The notes under the pieces were generated by a model. The model saw only the letters and a list, made by a program, of their open reading frames with translations. It did no database searches and was not told the DNA's origin. The translations under genes and the position numbers were made by a program. Below are positions 1 through 7,659 of a DNA stretch of 64,000 nucleotides, piece after piece. The number at the start of each line of letters is the position of its first letter. Within the stretch, counting starts at the first letter, position 1. Source of the stretch: Schauerella fraxinea (GTDB lineage Bacteria; Pseudomonadota; Gammaproteobacteria; Burkholderiales; Burkholderiaceae_B). The stretch is taken from NCBI GenBank assembly GCA_030849945.1, contig JAVDKK010000003.1, positions 372,001 through 436,000 on the forward strand, written 5' to 3'.

Positions 1-320
1 ATCCCGATCATTTTGCACAGGGTGGGCGTGAGCCCAACCGTGACCTGGCCTGACGGCGAACGCTGGTCGTCGTGAAACGCCGATACCACCGCATCCATCT
101 GCCGCAATAGCGGGCGTAAGCGATCCAGCAATTTTTCGCCCTCGGGTGTGAGCGATACGCCGCGGCCGTTGCGATACAGCAAGGGGCAGCCGCATTCTTC
201 TTCGAGCTTTCGTACTTGGCGGCCGAGTGCCGACTGCGCCACGCCGATCACGGAGGCGGCTTTGGAAAAGCTGCCGTAGTCGGCCACCTGGATCAGGTTT
301 TCGATCTTTCTCAAGTCCAT
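1..320 (-). CDS. LysR-family transcriptional regulator (C-terminus cut by window edge)
   Basis: Reading the minus strand from the ATG at 320 gives 106 residues that begin MDLRKIENLIQVADYGSFSK. This is the winged helix-turn-helix of LysR regulators: the helix pair SFSKAASVIGVAQSALGRQV is followed by RKLEEECGCPLLYRNGRGVSLTPEG. The effector-binding domain lies outside the window. The gene diverges from the thiamine-diphosphate enzyme that starts at 469, the usual arrangement when a LysR protein controls its neighbour. The effector cannot be deduced from what is present. Confidence 0.93.
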   Translation of the reverse strand, partial: MDLRKIENLIQVADYGSFSKAASVIGVAQSALGRQVRKLEEECGCPLLYRNGRGVSLTPEGEKLLDRLRPLLRQMDAVVSAFHDDQRSPSGQVTVGLTPTLCKMIG

Positions 321-381
321 TGCGCCACCGCCATCAAGTACTTGTGTGCGTGCAGTTTATGTATATCTGATAGCCCAAGTA

Positions 382-394
382 TGCCTATTTGGCA
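382..394. promoter_or_regulatory. Candidate LysR-binding site
   Basis: TGCCTATTTGGCA lies between the divergent LysR gene and the enzyme at 469. It is an inverted repeat (TGCC/GGCA) that fits the T-N11-A consensus of LysR binding sites. It was identified by motif and position only. Confidence 0.4.
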
Positions 395-468
395 CATCCG
401 CAGCAATCTACACTGCGCTGATCCGAGGCCGATGGCCGGTTTCTTTTCCTCATGAGGATGGCGTGCCG

Positions 469-2160
469 ATGACTGCGTTGACCAAGTTGAATACGTCCGC
501 CCACGCCTTGCTCCATACGTTGACGGCAAATGGGGTCGACCGGGTTTTCGTCGTTCCCGGCGAGAGCTACCTCGGCGTGCTCGACGCCTTGAGCGACTTT
601 CCGCTGGTGGATGTGGTGACCTGCCGGCACGAAGGGGGCGCGAGCTTCATGGCATGCGCCGACGGCAAACTCACGGGGCGGCCGGGCGTGGTGATGGTGA
701 GCCGCGGGCCTGGCGCCACCAATGCCGCCATTGGCTTACATGCTGCCCAGCAGGATGCCGTGCCGCTATTGCTGATCGTGGGTCAGGTGCCCAAGAAAGA
801 TCTGCGACGCGAGGCCTTTCAGGAAATCGATTATCAGCGCATGTTCGGGTCGATCGCGAAGTGGGTGTGCGAGGTCACGGCCCCTGAAGCAATCGCCACC
901 GCGGCCTTCAAGGCAATGCGTGTGGCCGTGTCGGGCACGCCCGGGCCGGTGGTGCTGGTGATCCCGGAGGATGTGCAGCAGCAGGCCGTGGCGCAACCTG
1001 AATGGATCGCGCCGCCGCCCTGCGCGACCCAGCCGGATGCCGCTGGGCTCGCGCGCGTGCATGCACTGATCGCGGCGTCGACGCGTCCGCTCATCATCGC
1101 GGGTGGTGCGTTCGAAGCCGAGGGCGGGCGCGATGCATTGTTGGCCTTGGCCGAAACCTTCCATATTCCAGTTGCAGCGGCGTTTCGGCGGCACGACGTG
1201 TTTCCCAATACGCATCCGCTTTATGCCGGCAACCTGGACCTGGCCAATCCGGCCGATCAACTGGCGGCATTCGAATCCAGCGATCTGATTCTGGCGCTCG
1301 GCACCCGGTTGGGCGACGTGACGACGCAGGGCTATGCGTTTCCCCAATATCCCAAACCCTCGCAACGGCTGGTGCATTGCTTTGCCGATGCCCATATCGT
1401 CAATCAGCATTTCGCCGCCGATGTGGGGTTGGTGGGCGATCCTAAAGCATTCGCGCACGCCCTGTGCGCTTTGCCTGCTGCCGGCGATCGGCCCGCGCGC
1501 GAGGCGTGGGCCGCGTCGTTGCGGGGCATTCACGAGCGCCATGCGGCGTGGCCCGCGTGTGTCGCGCAGGATGGCATCCCCTTTGTCGACGTGGTGCATG
1601 CATTGGCCGACGCCGCTACGGACGACATGATGGTGTGCCTGGATGCCGGCACGTTTGCAGCACCCGTGTACCGGCACTTTCCCTTCGTCTATCCACAACG
1701 GTTGATGGCCTCGCAATCGGGTGCCATGGGCTATGGCGCGCCATCTGCGATCGCGGCACAACTGCGCCATCCGTCGGCGAGGGTGGTGTGCCTGATCGGC
1801 GACGGCGGCTTCATGATGACGGGTAATGAAATGATGGCGGCCGCGGAGCGGCAACTGCCGATTCTGTTCATTGTGTCGAACAACAATTGCTACGGATCGA
1901 TCCGGCTGCATCAGGCGCGCACGTATCCCGGCCGCTATGTGGGCACCAACCTGGCGAGCCCCGATTTCGTGATGATGGCGCGGGCGTTTGGCATCCAGGC
2001 GGAGTATGTGACGCAGGCCGACGCGGTGCGCGCCGCCATCGATCGTGGGTTGAGCGCCCGTGCGCCCTATTTCATCGAGGTTCGCACGAGCTTGGCCGCG
2101 ATTCTGCCGGATGGTGTGGACAGCATCGCCGGCTTGAGACTGCGGCCGAACGCGGCATAG
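469..2160 (+). CDS. Thiamine-diphosphate-dependent enzyme, acetolactate synthase-like
   Basis: A 563-residue cytoplasmic enzyme with the three-domain layout of the acetolactate synthase/benzoylformate decarboxylase superfamily. The N-terminal pyrimidine-binding domain has the activating glutamate in CRHEGGASFMA. A central domain follows, and the C-terminal PP domain has the cofactor motif from GDGGFMMTG to NNN. The ATG at 469 is preferred because GAGG lies about 10 bases upstream; an in-frame ATG at 346 would add an unlike leader that overlaps the LysR operator. A true biosynthetic acetolactate synthase is encoded separately at 26674, so this one is probably a catabolic 2-oxo-acid decarboxylase or carboligase. 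Its substrate is unknown, though the flanking sugar-acid genes suggest a 2-keto acid. Confidence 0.88.
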   Translation: MTALTKLNTSAHALLHTLTANGVDRVFVVPGESYLGVLDALSDFPLVDVVTCRHEGGASFMACADGKLTGRPGVVMVSRGPGATNAAIGLHAAQQDAVPLLLIVGQVPKKDLRREAFQEIDYQRMFGSIAKWVCEVTAPEAIATAAFKAMRVAVSGTPGPVVLVIPEDVQQQAVAQPEWIAPPPCATQPDAAGLARVHALIAASTRPLIIAGGAFEAEGGRDALLALAETFHIPVAAAFRRHDVFPNTHPLYAGNLDLANPADQLAAFESSDLILALGTRLGDVTTQGYAFPQYPKPSQRLVHCFADAHIVNQHFAADVGLVGDPKAFAHALCALPAAGDRPAREAWAASLRGIHERHAAWPACVAQDGIPFVDVVHALADAATDDMMVCLDAGTFAAPVYRHFPFVYPQRLMASQSGAMGYGAPSAIAAQLRHPSARVVCLIGDGGFMMTGNEMMAAAERQLPILFIVSNNNCYGSIRLHQARTYPGRYVGTNLASPDFVMMARAFGIQAEYVTQADAVRAAIDRGLSARAPYFIEVRTSLAAILPDGVDSIAGLRLRPNAA

Positions 2161-2164
2161 CGCC

Positions 2165-2220
2165 GCCGACCGGTGGCATAACGCGGCCGACCGGTGGCAT
2201 CCCTCGGCGTCCTGCGGCAT
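2165..2220. repeat. Short direct repeat in intergenic spacer
   Basis: GCCGACCGGTGGCAT occurs twice, about 21 bases apart, just after the stop codon of the thiamine-diphosphate enzyme. The rest of the 2161-2341 spacer, between convergent genes, holds no obvious gene. Confidence 0.5.
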
Positions 2221-2341
2221 AACGCGCCCCGCCTCTGGCCTACCGGAAACTTTGCACCCGGCCTGCGCGCGAGGTTAAGGCTCACAATCCACCCGCCCAG
2301 GCGCCGACGCGTGTCGCCAGGATCCTGGGCCGGGTGCAGCC

Positions 2342-3160
2342 TTAGTTTTTGTAGCTCGGGTCTTTACGATCCATCAACCGAATCATCGCCGGCCATTCCA
2401 GTTCGCCGAAAGGCCGCCGCGTGGTCGGTTGATAGAGGTGGTGGGTCTTGTCGATCACGGCTTGCGGGGGCATCGTCAACTCACTGCCACAGGCCATCGC
2501 ATCGACTTGCGACTTGCACGCCATCTCGAGCCAGTACAACGTATTGAAGGCTTGCGCGATGGAGGGGCCCACGGCAAGCAAGCCGTGATTGCGCAGGATC
2601 ATCGAATCGTACGTGCCAAGATCGGCCACCAATCGATCGCGCTCGCTCAGGTCGATCGCCACGCTTTCATAGTCGTGATACGGAATCTTCGCAAAGCGCA
2701 TCGCCGTTTGCGTGAGCGGCAGCAGGCCACACTTCAAGGACGAGATCGCCATGCCGGCGCGTGTGTGGGTGTGAATCACGCATTGCACATCATGTCGTGC
2801 CGCGTGCACCGCACTATGGATCACATAGCCGGCAGCGTTGATGCCGTGCTCGGTGGTGTTGCCCAGCACGTTGCCCGCCAGATCGATCTTCACCAGATTG
2901 GAGGCCGTGATCTCGTCGTACATCAAGCCATACGCGTTGATCAGCAGATGATCGTCGGTGCCGGGAATGCGCGCGGTGATGTGGTTGTAAATCAGATCGC
3001 TCATGCCGAAATGCGCCACCAGGCGATAGCACGCGGCCAACTGCACGCGTGTTTCCCATTCCTGTTCGCTGAAGAGCGTGCTGACATTATCGGTGACGTT
3101 GTCCCTGCCGGTGCTCAATTGTGCGCTGTGTTGCCGACTTTGCGGTTGTGCCTGTTGCAT
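2342..3160 (-). CDS. Class II aldolase/adducin family protein
   Basis: A 272-residue protein with the class II aldolase fold (FucA/AraD type). Visible elements are the substrate loop YNHITARIPG, the zinc-binding histidines in VIHTHTRAG and the later histidine in LRNHGLLAVG. These proteins cleave or epimerise phosphorylated sugars, or act as decarboxylases or dehydratases on related acids. It follows the first Bug receptor by 16 bases and is surely co-transcribed with it. Together with the upstream enolase-superfamily enzyme this suggests breakdown of a sugar acid. The exact reaction cannot be read from the sequence. Confidence 0.9.
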   Translation of the reverse strand: MQQAQPQSRQHSAQLSTGRDNVTDNVSTLFSEQEWETRVQLAACYRLVAHFGMSDLIYNHITARIPGTDDHLLINAYGLMYDEITASNLVKIDLAGNVLGNTTEHGINAAGYVIHSAVHAARHDVQCVIHTHTRAGMAISSLKCGLLPLTQTAMRFAKIPYHDYESVAIDLSERDRLVADLGTYDSMILRNHGLLAVGPSIAQAFNTLYWLEMACKSQVDAMACGSELTMPPQAVIDKTHHLYQPTTRRPFGELEWPAMIRLMDRKDPSYKN

Positions 3161-3176
3161 GTATTTGTCTCCTTCT

Positions 3177-4205
3177 TTACTCGCTTGGTTTGACGTTGAA
3201 TGCCTTGACGATTTTTCCCCAGGCGTCGTAGTCGGCCTTCATGAATGCACCGAACTCAGCCGGTGTGTTCGTGGTGCGGACTTCCGCGCCCAGGTCGGTC
3301 AACTTCTGCCGCAGGGCAGGATCTTGCAGGGTGGCGTTGACTTCTCGAGCCAATCTGTTCTGGATGGCGCTATCGATGCCGGCCGGCGCGATCAATCCCA
3401 GCCACGCGCCCATATCGAAGCCGGGATACCCTTGTTCGGCCACCGTGGGCACATCAGGAAATAGCTTACTCCTTACCGGCGTGCTCACCGCAATCGCCCG
3501 CAAGCGGTTCGATTTCACCATCGCCAGCGTCGACATCATCGTGTCGAAGGTCGAGGTCACGCGCCCGCCGATGATGTCGGTCTGCACCTGGCTGCTGCCC
3601 TTGTACGGCACGTGCGTCATGGTCGTGCCGGATTTCGCCATCAGCACTGACATGATGAGGTGGCTGGTTGTGCCGACCCCCGTGGTGGCGTAGGTGACCG
3701 TGTTGGGTGAGGCCTTGGCTTGGGCGAGATATTGCGTCAGGTCGCGCGCCGGATTGTCCGGACTCACCACCAGCAGATAGGGCAGCCATACCAGCATGCC
3801 GATCGGCGCGAAATCCTTGCGCGCGTCATACGTCAGGTTGGAATAAACGTGCGGGTTGATCGCTTGCGGCGCCGAGGCACCGATCATCAGCGTGTAGCCA
3901 TCGGGCTTGGCGCGCGCGCCCATCGCCGCGCCGATCGAGCCGCCCGCACCGGGCCGATTGTCGACGATGAATTGTTGACCCATACGTTGCGTGAGTTGCT
4001 CGCTCAACATGCGGGCCACCGCATCCGTGGCCGTGCCGGGCGGAAAGCCGACGATGATTGTCACCGGTTTGGTGGGGTAGGCCTCTTCGCCGTGCGCGGC
4101 CCCACTCGCTACCAGCAGGGGCATCGCTGCGATAACGGTCGACAGTGCGCCCAGCCAGGCGCGGCGCGCGGGCAGCCGTGTGCAAATAGATAAAGCGAAA
4201 TGCAT
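3177..4205 (-). CDS. Bug-family (TctC-like) periplasmic solute-binding receptor
   Basis: A 342-residue secreted protein. A long signal sequence containing LSTVIAAMPLLVASGAAHG precedes the mature start EEAYPTKPVTIIVGFPPG. The family hallmarks YPTKPV, FPPGTATDAVAR, VDNRPGAGGSIG and AKPDGYTLMIG are all present. Bug proteins bind carboxylates such as citrate or glutamate in the periplasm and are greatly expanded in Bordetella-like bacteria. No TctA/TctB membrane components are nearby, which is normal for orphan Bug genes. The ligand is unknown; co-transcription with an aldolase suggests a sugar or hydroxy acid. Confidence 0.94.
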   Translation of the reverse strand: MHFALSICTRLPARRAWLGALSTVIAAMPLLVASGAAHGEEAYPTKPVTIIVGFPPGTATDAVARMLSEQLTQRMGQQFIVDNRPGAGGSIGAAMGARAKPDGYTLMIGASAPQAINPHVYSNLTYDARKDFAPIGMLVWLPYLLVVSPDNPARDLTQYLAQAKASPNTVTYATTGVGTTSHLIMSVLMAKSGTTMTHVPYKGSSQVQTDIIGGRVTSTFDTMMSTLAMVKSNRLRAIAVSTPVRSKLFPDVPTVAEQGYPGFDMGAWLGLIAPAGIDSAIQNRLAREVNATLQDPALRQKLTDLGAEVRTTNTPAEFGAFMKADYDAWGKIVKAFNVKPSE

Positions 4206-4402
4206 GACAAGTCTCCGATTCTTATTGATGGACTCGCCATGCGTTTCACCGTGATGGCGCGCCTGCCGCCTGTTTTGCCAGGCGTACAGGGCACGATTGC
4301 ATGTCTATTTCATTGCGACAAGCGTGCGCGCGAGGTAGCAGATAGCGCGGTTTTGCACAGATGGTGGGGTAAAGATGTTGCGATGCCATGAGCGTGCGGC
4401 GA

Positions 4403-5383
4403 TTATTCCAACGACACGTTCGCGGCTTTCACAACCTTTTCCCACTTGGGAATTTCACGCGCCACAAGCTGCTTGAATTCTTCCGGGGTGCTCGCCACGA
4501 TCTCCACGCCCTGTTCGTTCACCTGCTTGACGACTTCGGGGCGTCGCAGCACGGCAGCCATGTCCTTGTTGACGCGGGCAACGATATCCTTGGGGGTGCC
4601 GGCCGGCGCCTGCACGCCAAACCACACGGTGACCTCATACCCCGGCACGCCTGCTTCCGCCACGGTAGGCACCTCAGGCAATTGCGTCGTGCGCTTGGTG
4701 CCGGTCACGGCCACTGCGCGCAGTTTGCCCGCCTGGATATTGGGCAGCACATTGGGCACGTTGTCGAACAGCACATCGATATCGCCGGCAAGCAATGCCG
4801 AGACGGCCGGGGCGCTGCCTTTGTAGGGAATGTGCGTGAGCTTGACGTCGGCCATCATCATGAAGAGCTCCATGGAAAGATGGTTGGACGAGCCCGCGCC
4901 GGTCGACCCGAAGTTGATCTTGCCGGGATTCTTCTTCGCCGCAGCCAGCAGATCTGCCACGCTCTTAATCGACGAATCGCTGCGCACGGTGAGGATGTTT
5001 TGCGTGCTGCCCGCCCAGATCACCGGTTCGAAATCGCGCACGGCGTCGTAGGGCAGCTTGGCGCCGTAGAGCGCTGGAAGCGCCGAAAACGGGAGCGGTG
5101 TGATCAGGTAGGTATAGCCATCGGGCTTGGCGCGCGCCACATACTGATTGCCGATCAGGTTGTTGCCGCCGGGGCGGTTTTCCACCACCACGGATTGGCT
5201 CCAGGCCTGCGTGAGATGCTGGCTCAGGATGCGGGCGAGCGTGTCGTTAAAGCCCCCAGGCGGGTAGGGCACAACGATCGTGGCCTGGTGCGAGGGGAAG
5301 TTCTGTGCCAGCGCGGTCGAGGCACTGCCAAGCGATGCCAGCGTCATGCACGCAAGTGCCAACGCCTTTTTCAGTCGTCTCAT
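4403..5383 (-). CDS. Second Bug-family (TctC-like) solute-binding receptor
   Basis: A 326-residue secreted receptor. The signal peptide is MRRLKKALALACMTLASLGS followed by ASTALA. Mature hallmarks are PSHQATIVVPYPPGG, VVENRPGGNNLIG and AKPDGYTYLIT. It lies 197 bases upstream of the other Bug gene on the same strand and shares its architecture but is clearly divergent, so this is an old duplication or two acquisitions and not a recent tandem copy. The 4206-4402 spacer holds no recognisable gene or strong terminator. Confidence 0.93.
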   Translation of the reverse strand: MRRLKKALALACMTLASLGSASTALAQNFPSHQATIVVPYPPGGFNDTLARILSQHLTQAWSQSVVVENRPGGNNLIGNQYVARAKPDGYTYLITPLPFSALPALYGAKLPYDAVRDFEPVIWAGSTQNILTVRSDSSIKSVADLLAAAKKNPGKINFGSTGAGSSNHLSMELFMMMADVKLTHIPYKGSAPAVSALLAGDIDVLFDNVPNVLPNIQAGKLRAVAVTGTKRTTQLPEVPTVAEAGVPGYEVTVWFGVQAPAGTPKDIVARVNKDMAAVLRRPEVVKQVNEQGVEIVASTPEEFKQLVAREIPKWEKVVKAANVSLE

Positions 5384-5430
5384 TCCTGTCTCCTCGGCCC
5401 TTGTTGAGCCTGTGTTTTATGGCTGTGCTT

Positions 5431-5532
5431 TGAGGCTTTGTTCCAAATCCATGTTCCGCGGCGTCACTTCGAGGCTTTGCTCCGAGGCTTCGTTCCGAGG
5501 CTTCGCTTTGAAGCTACGCTTCGAGGCTTCGC
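5431..5532. repeat. Degenerate tandem repeat, about 13-bp unit
   Basis: Five to seven imperfect copies of a unit resembling GAGGCTTCGCTTC fill most of the 5384-5559 spacer between the second Bug gene and the enolase-superfamily gene. No coding function is apparent. Confidence 0.6.
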
Positions 5533-5559
5533 TTCTATCGTTGCGACGCAACCCTGCGT

Positions 5560-6708
5560 TTAAAACTTCACGACGTAACCCGGCCCATCGATCAAGGGAT
5601 ATTGTTTGAACAGATCCTCATCCACCTCCACACCCAAACCGGGTCCCGAAGGCGGCTCGACGCAACCGTCGGCACCGATCTCGAAGGTAGCGCCGAACAT
5701 GTCGCGGAACGGATTGAAGTGCGACACGCACGCCTCGAAATAGCCTGCGTTTTCAGTCGCCGCCAGAAAGTGCAGGCTGGCCGCGTGATTCAAACCGGTG
5801 GCGGAGCTGTGCGCATGAATCGGGATGCGGAAAGCGGAGGCGAGCGCCGCAATGCGAATGCCTTCCGTGATGCCGCCGGTCTTGGATAGATCCGGTTGCC
5901 AGATCTGCACCGCACCGGCTTCGAGCATCTGGGCAAACTCGAAACGCATGAAGTGGTTTTCGCCGGCGGCGATCGGCACCAGTGGCGTGATCTTGGCGGC
6001 TTCGCGATACGAGGCGAAGTCATTGCAGGCAAACGGTTCTTCCAGCCAGCCGGCCTGCACTTCGGCTAGTACCGGGAGTACGCGGCGCGCTTGCGCGATC
6101 GTATAGTTGGTATTTGCATCGGTGAGAATATCGATATCGTCGCCCAGCACCTTGCGCACGTGCTTGATGCGGGCGATGTCGTCCTGGGCGGTGTCGCCGA
6201 AGCGCAACTTGACGGCTTTGTAGCCGCGGTCCACATAGCTTTGGGCTTCGTCGGCCAAGCTCTCGGGCGGCTGGAAGCCCATTGCGATGCCGCCGGCATA
6301 GGCGGGAATACGGCGGCGCGAACCACCCATCAGCGCGTACACCGGCAGGTTCACGGCCTTGCCGCGGATATCCCACAACGCCATGTCGATGCCGGAGTAA
6401 GCGAGTGCGGCGCCGGCGCCCAGGCCATGGCTGGAGAATTGCATGCGGTGAATGCGCTGCCAGGCACCGATCACATCGGTGGCCTCCAGGCCGATGATGA
6501 GGGGGGCGAGCGTGTTGTGGATCAGGCTGACGATGGCGCCGGCGCTGCGTCCCGGATGGGCTTCGCCGTAGCCGACGATGCCGTCATCGGTTTCGACGCG
6601 CACGATAATGGCGTCGCGCTTGAGGGTGCTGCCGATGCCCATGGCAACAGTCTTGCCCTCAGGCAGGCGAAACGACAGCGGAATCGCCGTCACCTTGATG
6701 ATCTTCAA
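5560..6708 (-). CDS. Mandelate racemase/muconate lactonizing enzyme family protein
   Basis: A 382-residue enolase-superfamily enzyme. The N-terminal capping domain is followed by a TIM barrel with Lys167-x-Arg169 (AVKLRFG), metal ligands Asp197 (LTDAN), Glu223/224 (WLEEPF) and Glu250 (AAGENH), and a histidine pair in IPIHAHSSA. This set abstracts a proton alpha to a carboxylate, and family members dehydrate sugar acids, racemise or cycloisomerise. The K-x-R form of the base motif is closer to dehydratases and cycloisomerases than to true mandelate racemase (K-x-K). It heads the minus-strand set with the Bug receptors and the aldolase. Confidence 0.91.
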   Translation of the reverse strand: MKIIKVTAIPLSFRLPEGKTVAMGIGSTLKRDAIIVRVETDDGIVGYGEAHPGRSAGAIVSLIHNTLAPLIIGLEATDVIGAWQRIHRMQFSSHGLGAGAALAYSGIDMALWDIRGKAVNLPVYALMGGSRRRIPAYAGGIAMGFQPPESLADEAQSYVDRGYKAVKLRFGDTAQDDIARIKHVRKVLGDDIDILTDANTNYTIAQARRVLPVLAEVQAGWLEEPFACNDFASYREAAKITPLVPIAAGENHFMRFEFAQMLEAGAVQIWQPDLSKTGGITEGIRIAALASAFRIPIHAHSSATGLNHAASLHFLAATENAGYFEACVSHFNPFRDMFGATFEIGADGCVEPPSGPGLGVEVDEDLFKQYPLIDGPGYVVKF

Positions 6709-6866
6709 TGTTGTCTCCTCGGATCGGTTACCAGTGGTCCGTTCTCATGTGACTTCGGTATAACACGCAGCGCTCTTGGTGCGATGCAGAAGCGATATCG
6801 GGAGGATGGGGGATTGTGTCGTGGGTGTGTAGCCAATTACCAGACGGATGAACGTTTTCAGATATT

Positions 6867-6895
6867 TTCATACCCATAATAATTACGGGTATGAA
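6867..6895. promoter_or_regulatory. 29-bp palindromic operator of the toxin-antitoxin locus
   Basis: A near-perfect palindrome with arms TTCATACCC and GGGTATGAA, continued inward by TAAT/ATTA, with only the base pair at arm position 10 unmatched. It sits just upstream of the DUF4258 gene at 6914, where an MqsA-like antitoxin would autoregulate. Its presence argues against translation starting at the in-frame ATG at 6848, which lies upstream of the operator. Confidence 0.7.
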
Positions 6896-6913
6896 GAGCC
6901 GCTTCCCTTTCGA

Positions 6914-7200
6914 ATGAACGATGCAACGGTCCTTAGGATCGTGCGCAAGCTCGCAACTGACTCAATGAATGTACGACTTTTGTCGCACGCGAAGCTGCGC
7001 ATGCGCCAACGCCGAATCACCATGACGCAGGTGTACGCGTGCCTATGTCAAGGTGTCATTGCCGAGCCTACCCACCATGATGTCAGGGGGGATTGGCGTT
7101 TCACCCTGACGCATCGGCACGCGGGAGACATCGTCAATGTTGCTGGTGCAATCAAAAAAGTGACAACGGCGAGTGGGTCGCAGTCATCACCGTTTTCTAA
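6914..7200 (+). pseudogene. DUF4258 toxin-like protein, frameshifted at an A6 run
   Basis: The 5' part encodes MNDATVLRIVRKLATDSMNV and then HAKLRMRQRRITMTQVY, typical of the DUF4258 (RelE-like fold) proteins paired with MqsA-like antitoxins. After Ile-Lys-Lys at the six adenines 7154-7159 the zero frame runs on unlike the family. A minus-one shift exactly there yields SDNGEWVAVITVF and a stop at 7198-7200, the expected end for a product of about 95 residues. Either one A was lost from an A7 run, or the slippery A-AAA-AAG allows recoding. Without the shift the frame continues into the antitoxin gene and makes a 244-residue fusion from 6914. Confidence 0.72.
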
Positions 7201-7213
7201 GAGGGTGATATCC

Positions 7214-7645
7214 ATGTATCACTACACAGAATCAGGACTTCGAAACATTTATCTTTCGAATGGGTATAAGACCTTCCGGGACGATGACGGCACCGCCGTC
7301 TCGATAGCACACGCGGATGATTTACATCGTGTTATCGGAAGGTCCTTGGCAAGTAAGCCGCACCTGACGGGCACTGAACTTCGCTATCTCCGCAAGGAAA
7401 TGGGCCTGTCGCAGAAAAGGCTTGCCGATCTGCTCGGCACCTCGGAGCAAACGGTTTCGCTATGGGAGCGTCGTGGCAGGATGCCAAAAGGATATGACCG
7501 ATTGGTAAAGTTGCTCTACGTTGAATATCTCGATGGCAACGTTAAGGTTCAAGCCTGGATCGAACGGCTGATTGAACTCGACCTGCACCATCAGGATCGC
7601 GTAGTGTTTCAGACGACGAAAAGCGGCTGGAAGCTAGCCGCTTAA
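7214..7645 (+). CDS. MqsA/HigA-like helix-turn-helix antitoxin
   Basis: A 143-residue protein from the ATG at 7214, which has a good ribosome-binding site (GAGGGTG) six bases upstream. The N-terminal motif MYHYTESGLRNIYLSNGYK is shared by MqsA-type antitoxins that accompany DUF4258 proteins. The C-terminal half holds an XRE helix-turn-helix, LRKEMGLSQKRLADLLGTSE followed by QTVSLWERRG. It should repress the locus through the palindrome at 6867-6895 and neutralise the upstream protein. Because of the upstream frameshift it is also in frame with that gene, so a fused product is possible. Confidence 0.85.
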   Translation: MYHYTESGLRNIYLSNGYKTFRDDDGTAVSIAHADDLHRVIGRSLASKPHLTGTELRYLRKEMGLSQKRLADLLGTSEQTVSLWERRGRMPKGYDRLVKLLYVEYLDGNVKVQAWIERLIELDLHHQDRVVFQTTKSGWKLAA

Positions 7646-7659
7646 CGTTCAACGCGCGC

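Noticed and set aside
346..468. Upstream start of the thiamine-diphosphate enzyme
   Set aside because: The extension covers the divergent promoter region and contains a non-family leader; the ATG at 469 has a ribosome-binding site.
469..2160. Second biosynthetic acetolactate synthase
   Set aside because: It is not linked to a regulatory subunit and lies in a LysR-controlled accessory cluster; the true operon is at 26.7-30 kb.
6848..6913. Upstream in-frame start for the DUF4258 gene
   Set aside because: It would place the 29-bp operator inside the coding sequence, and the added residues do not match the family.
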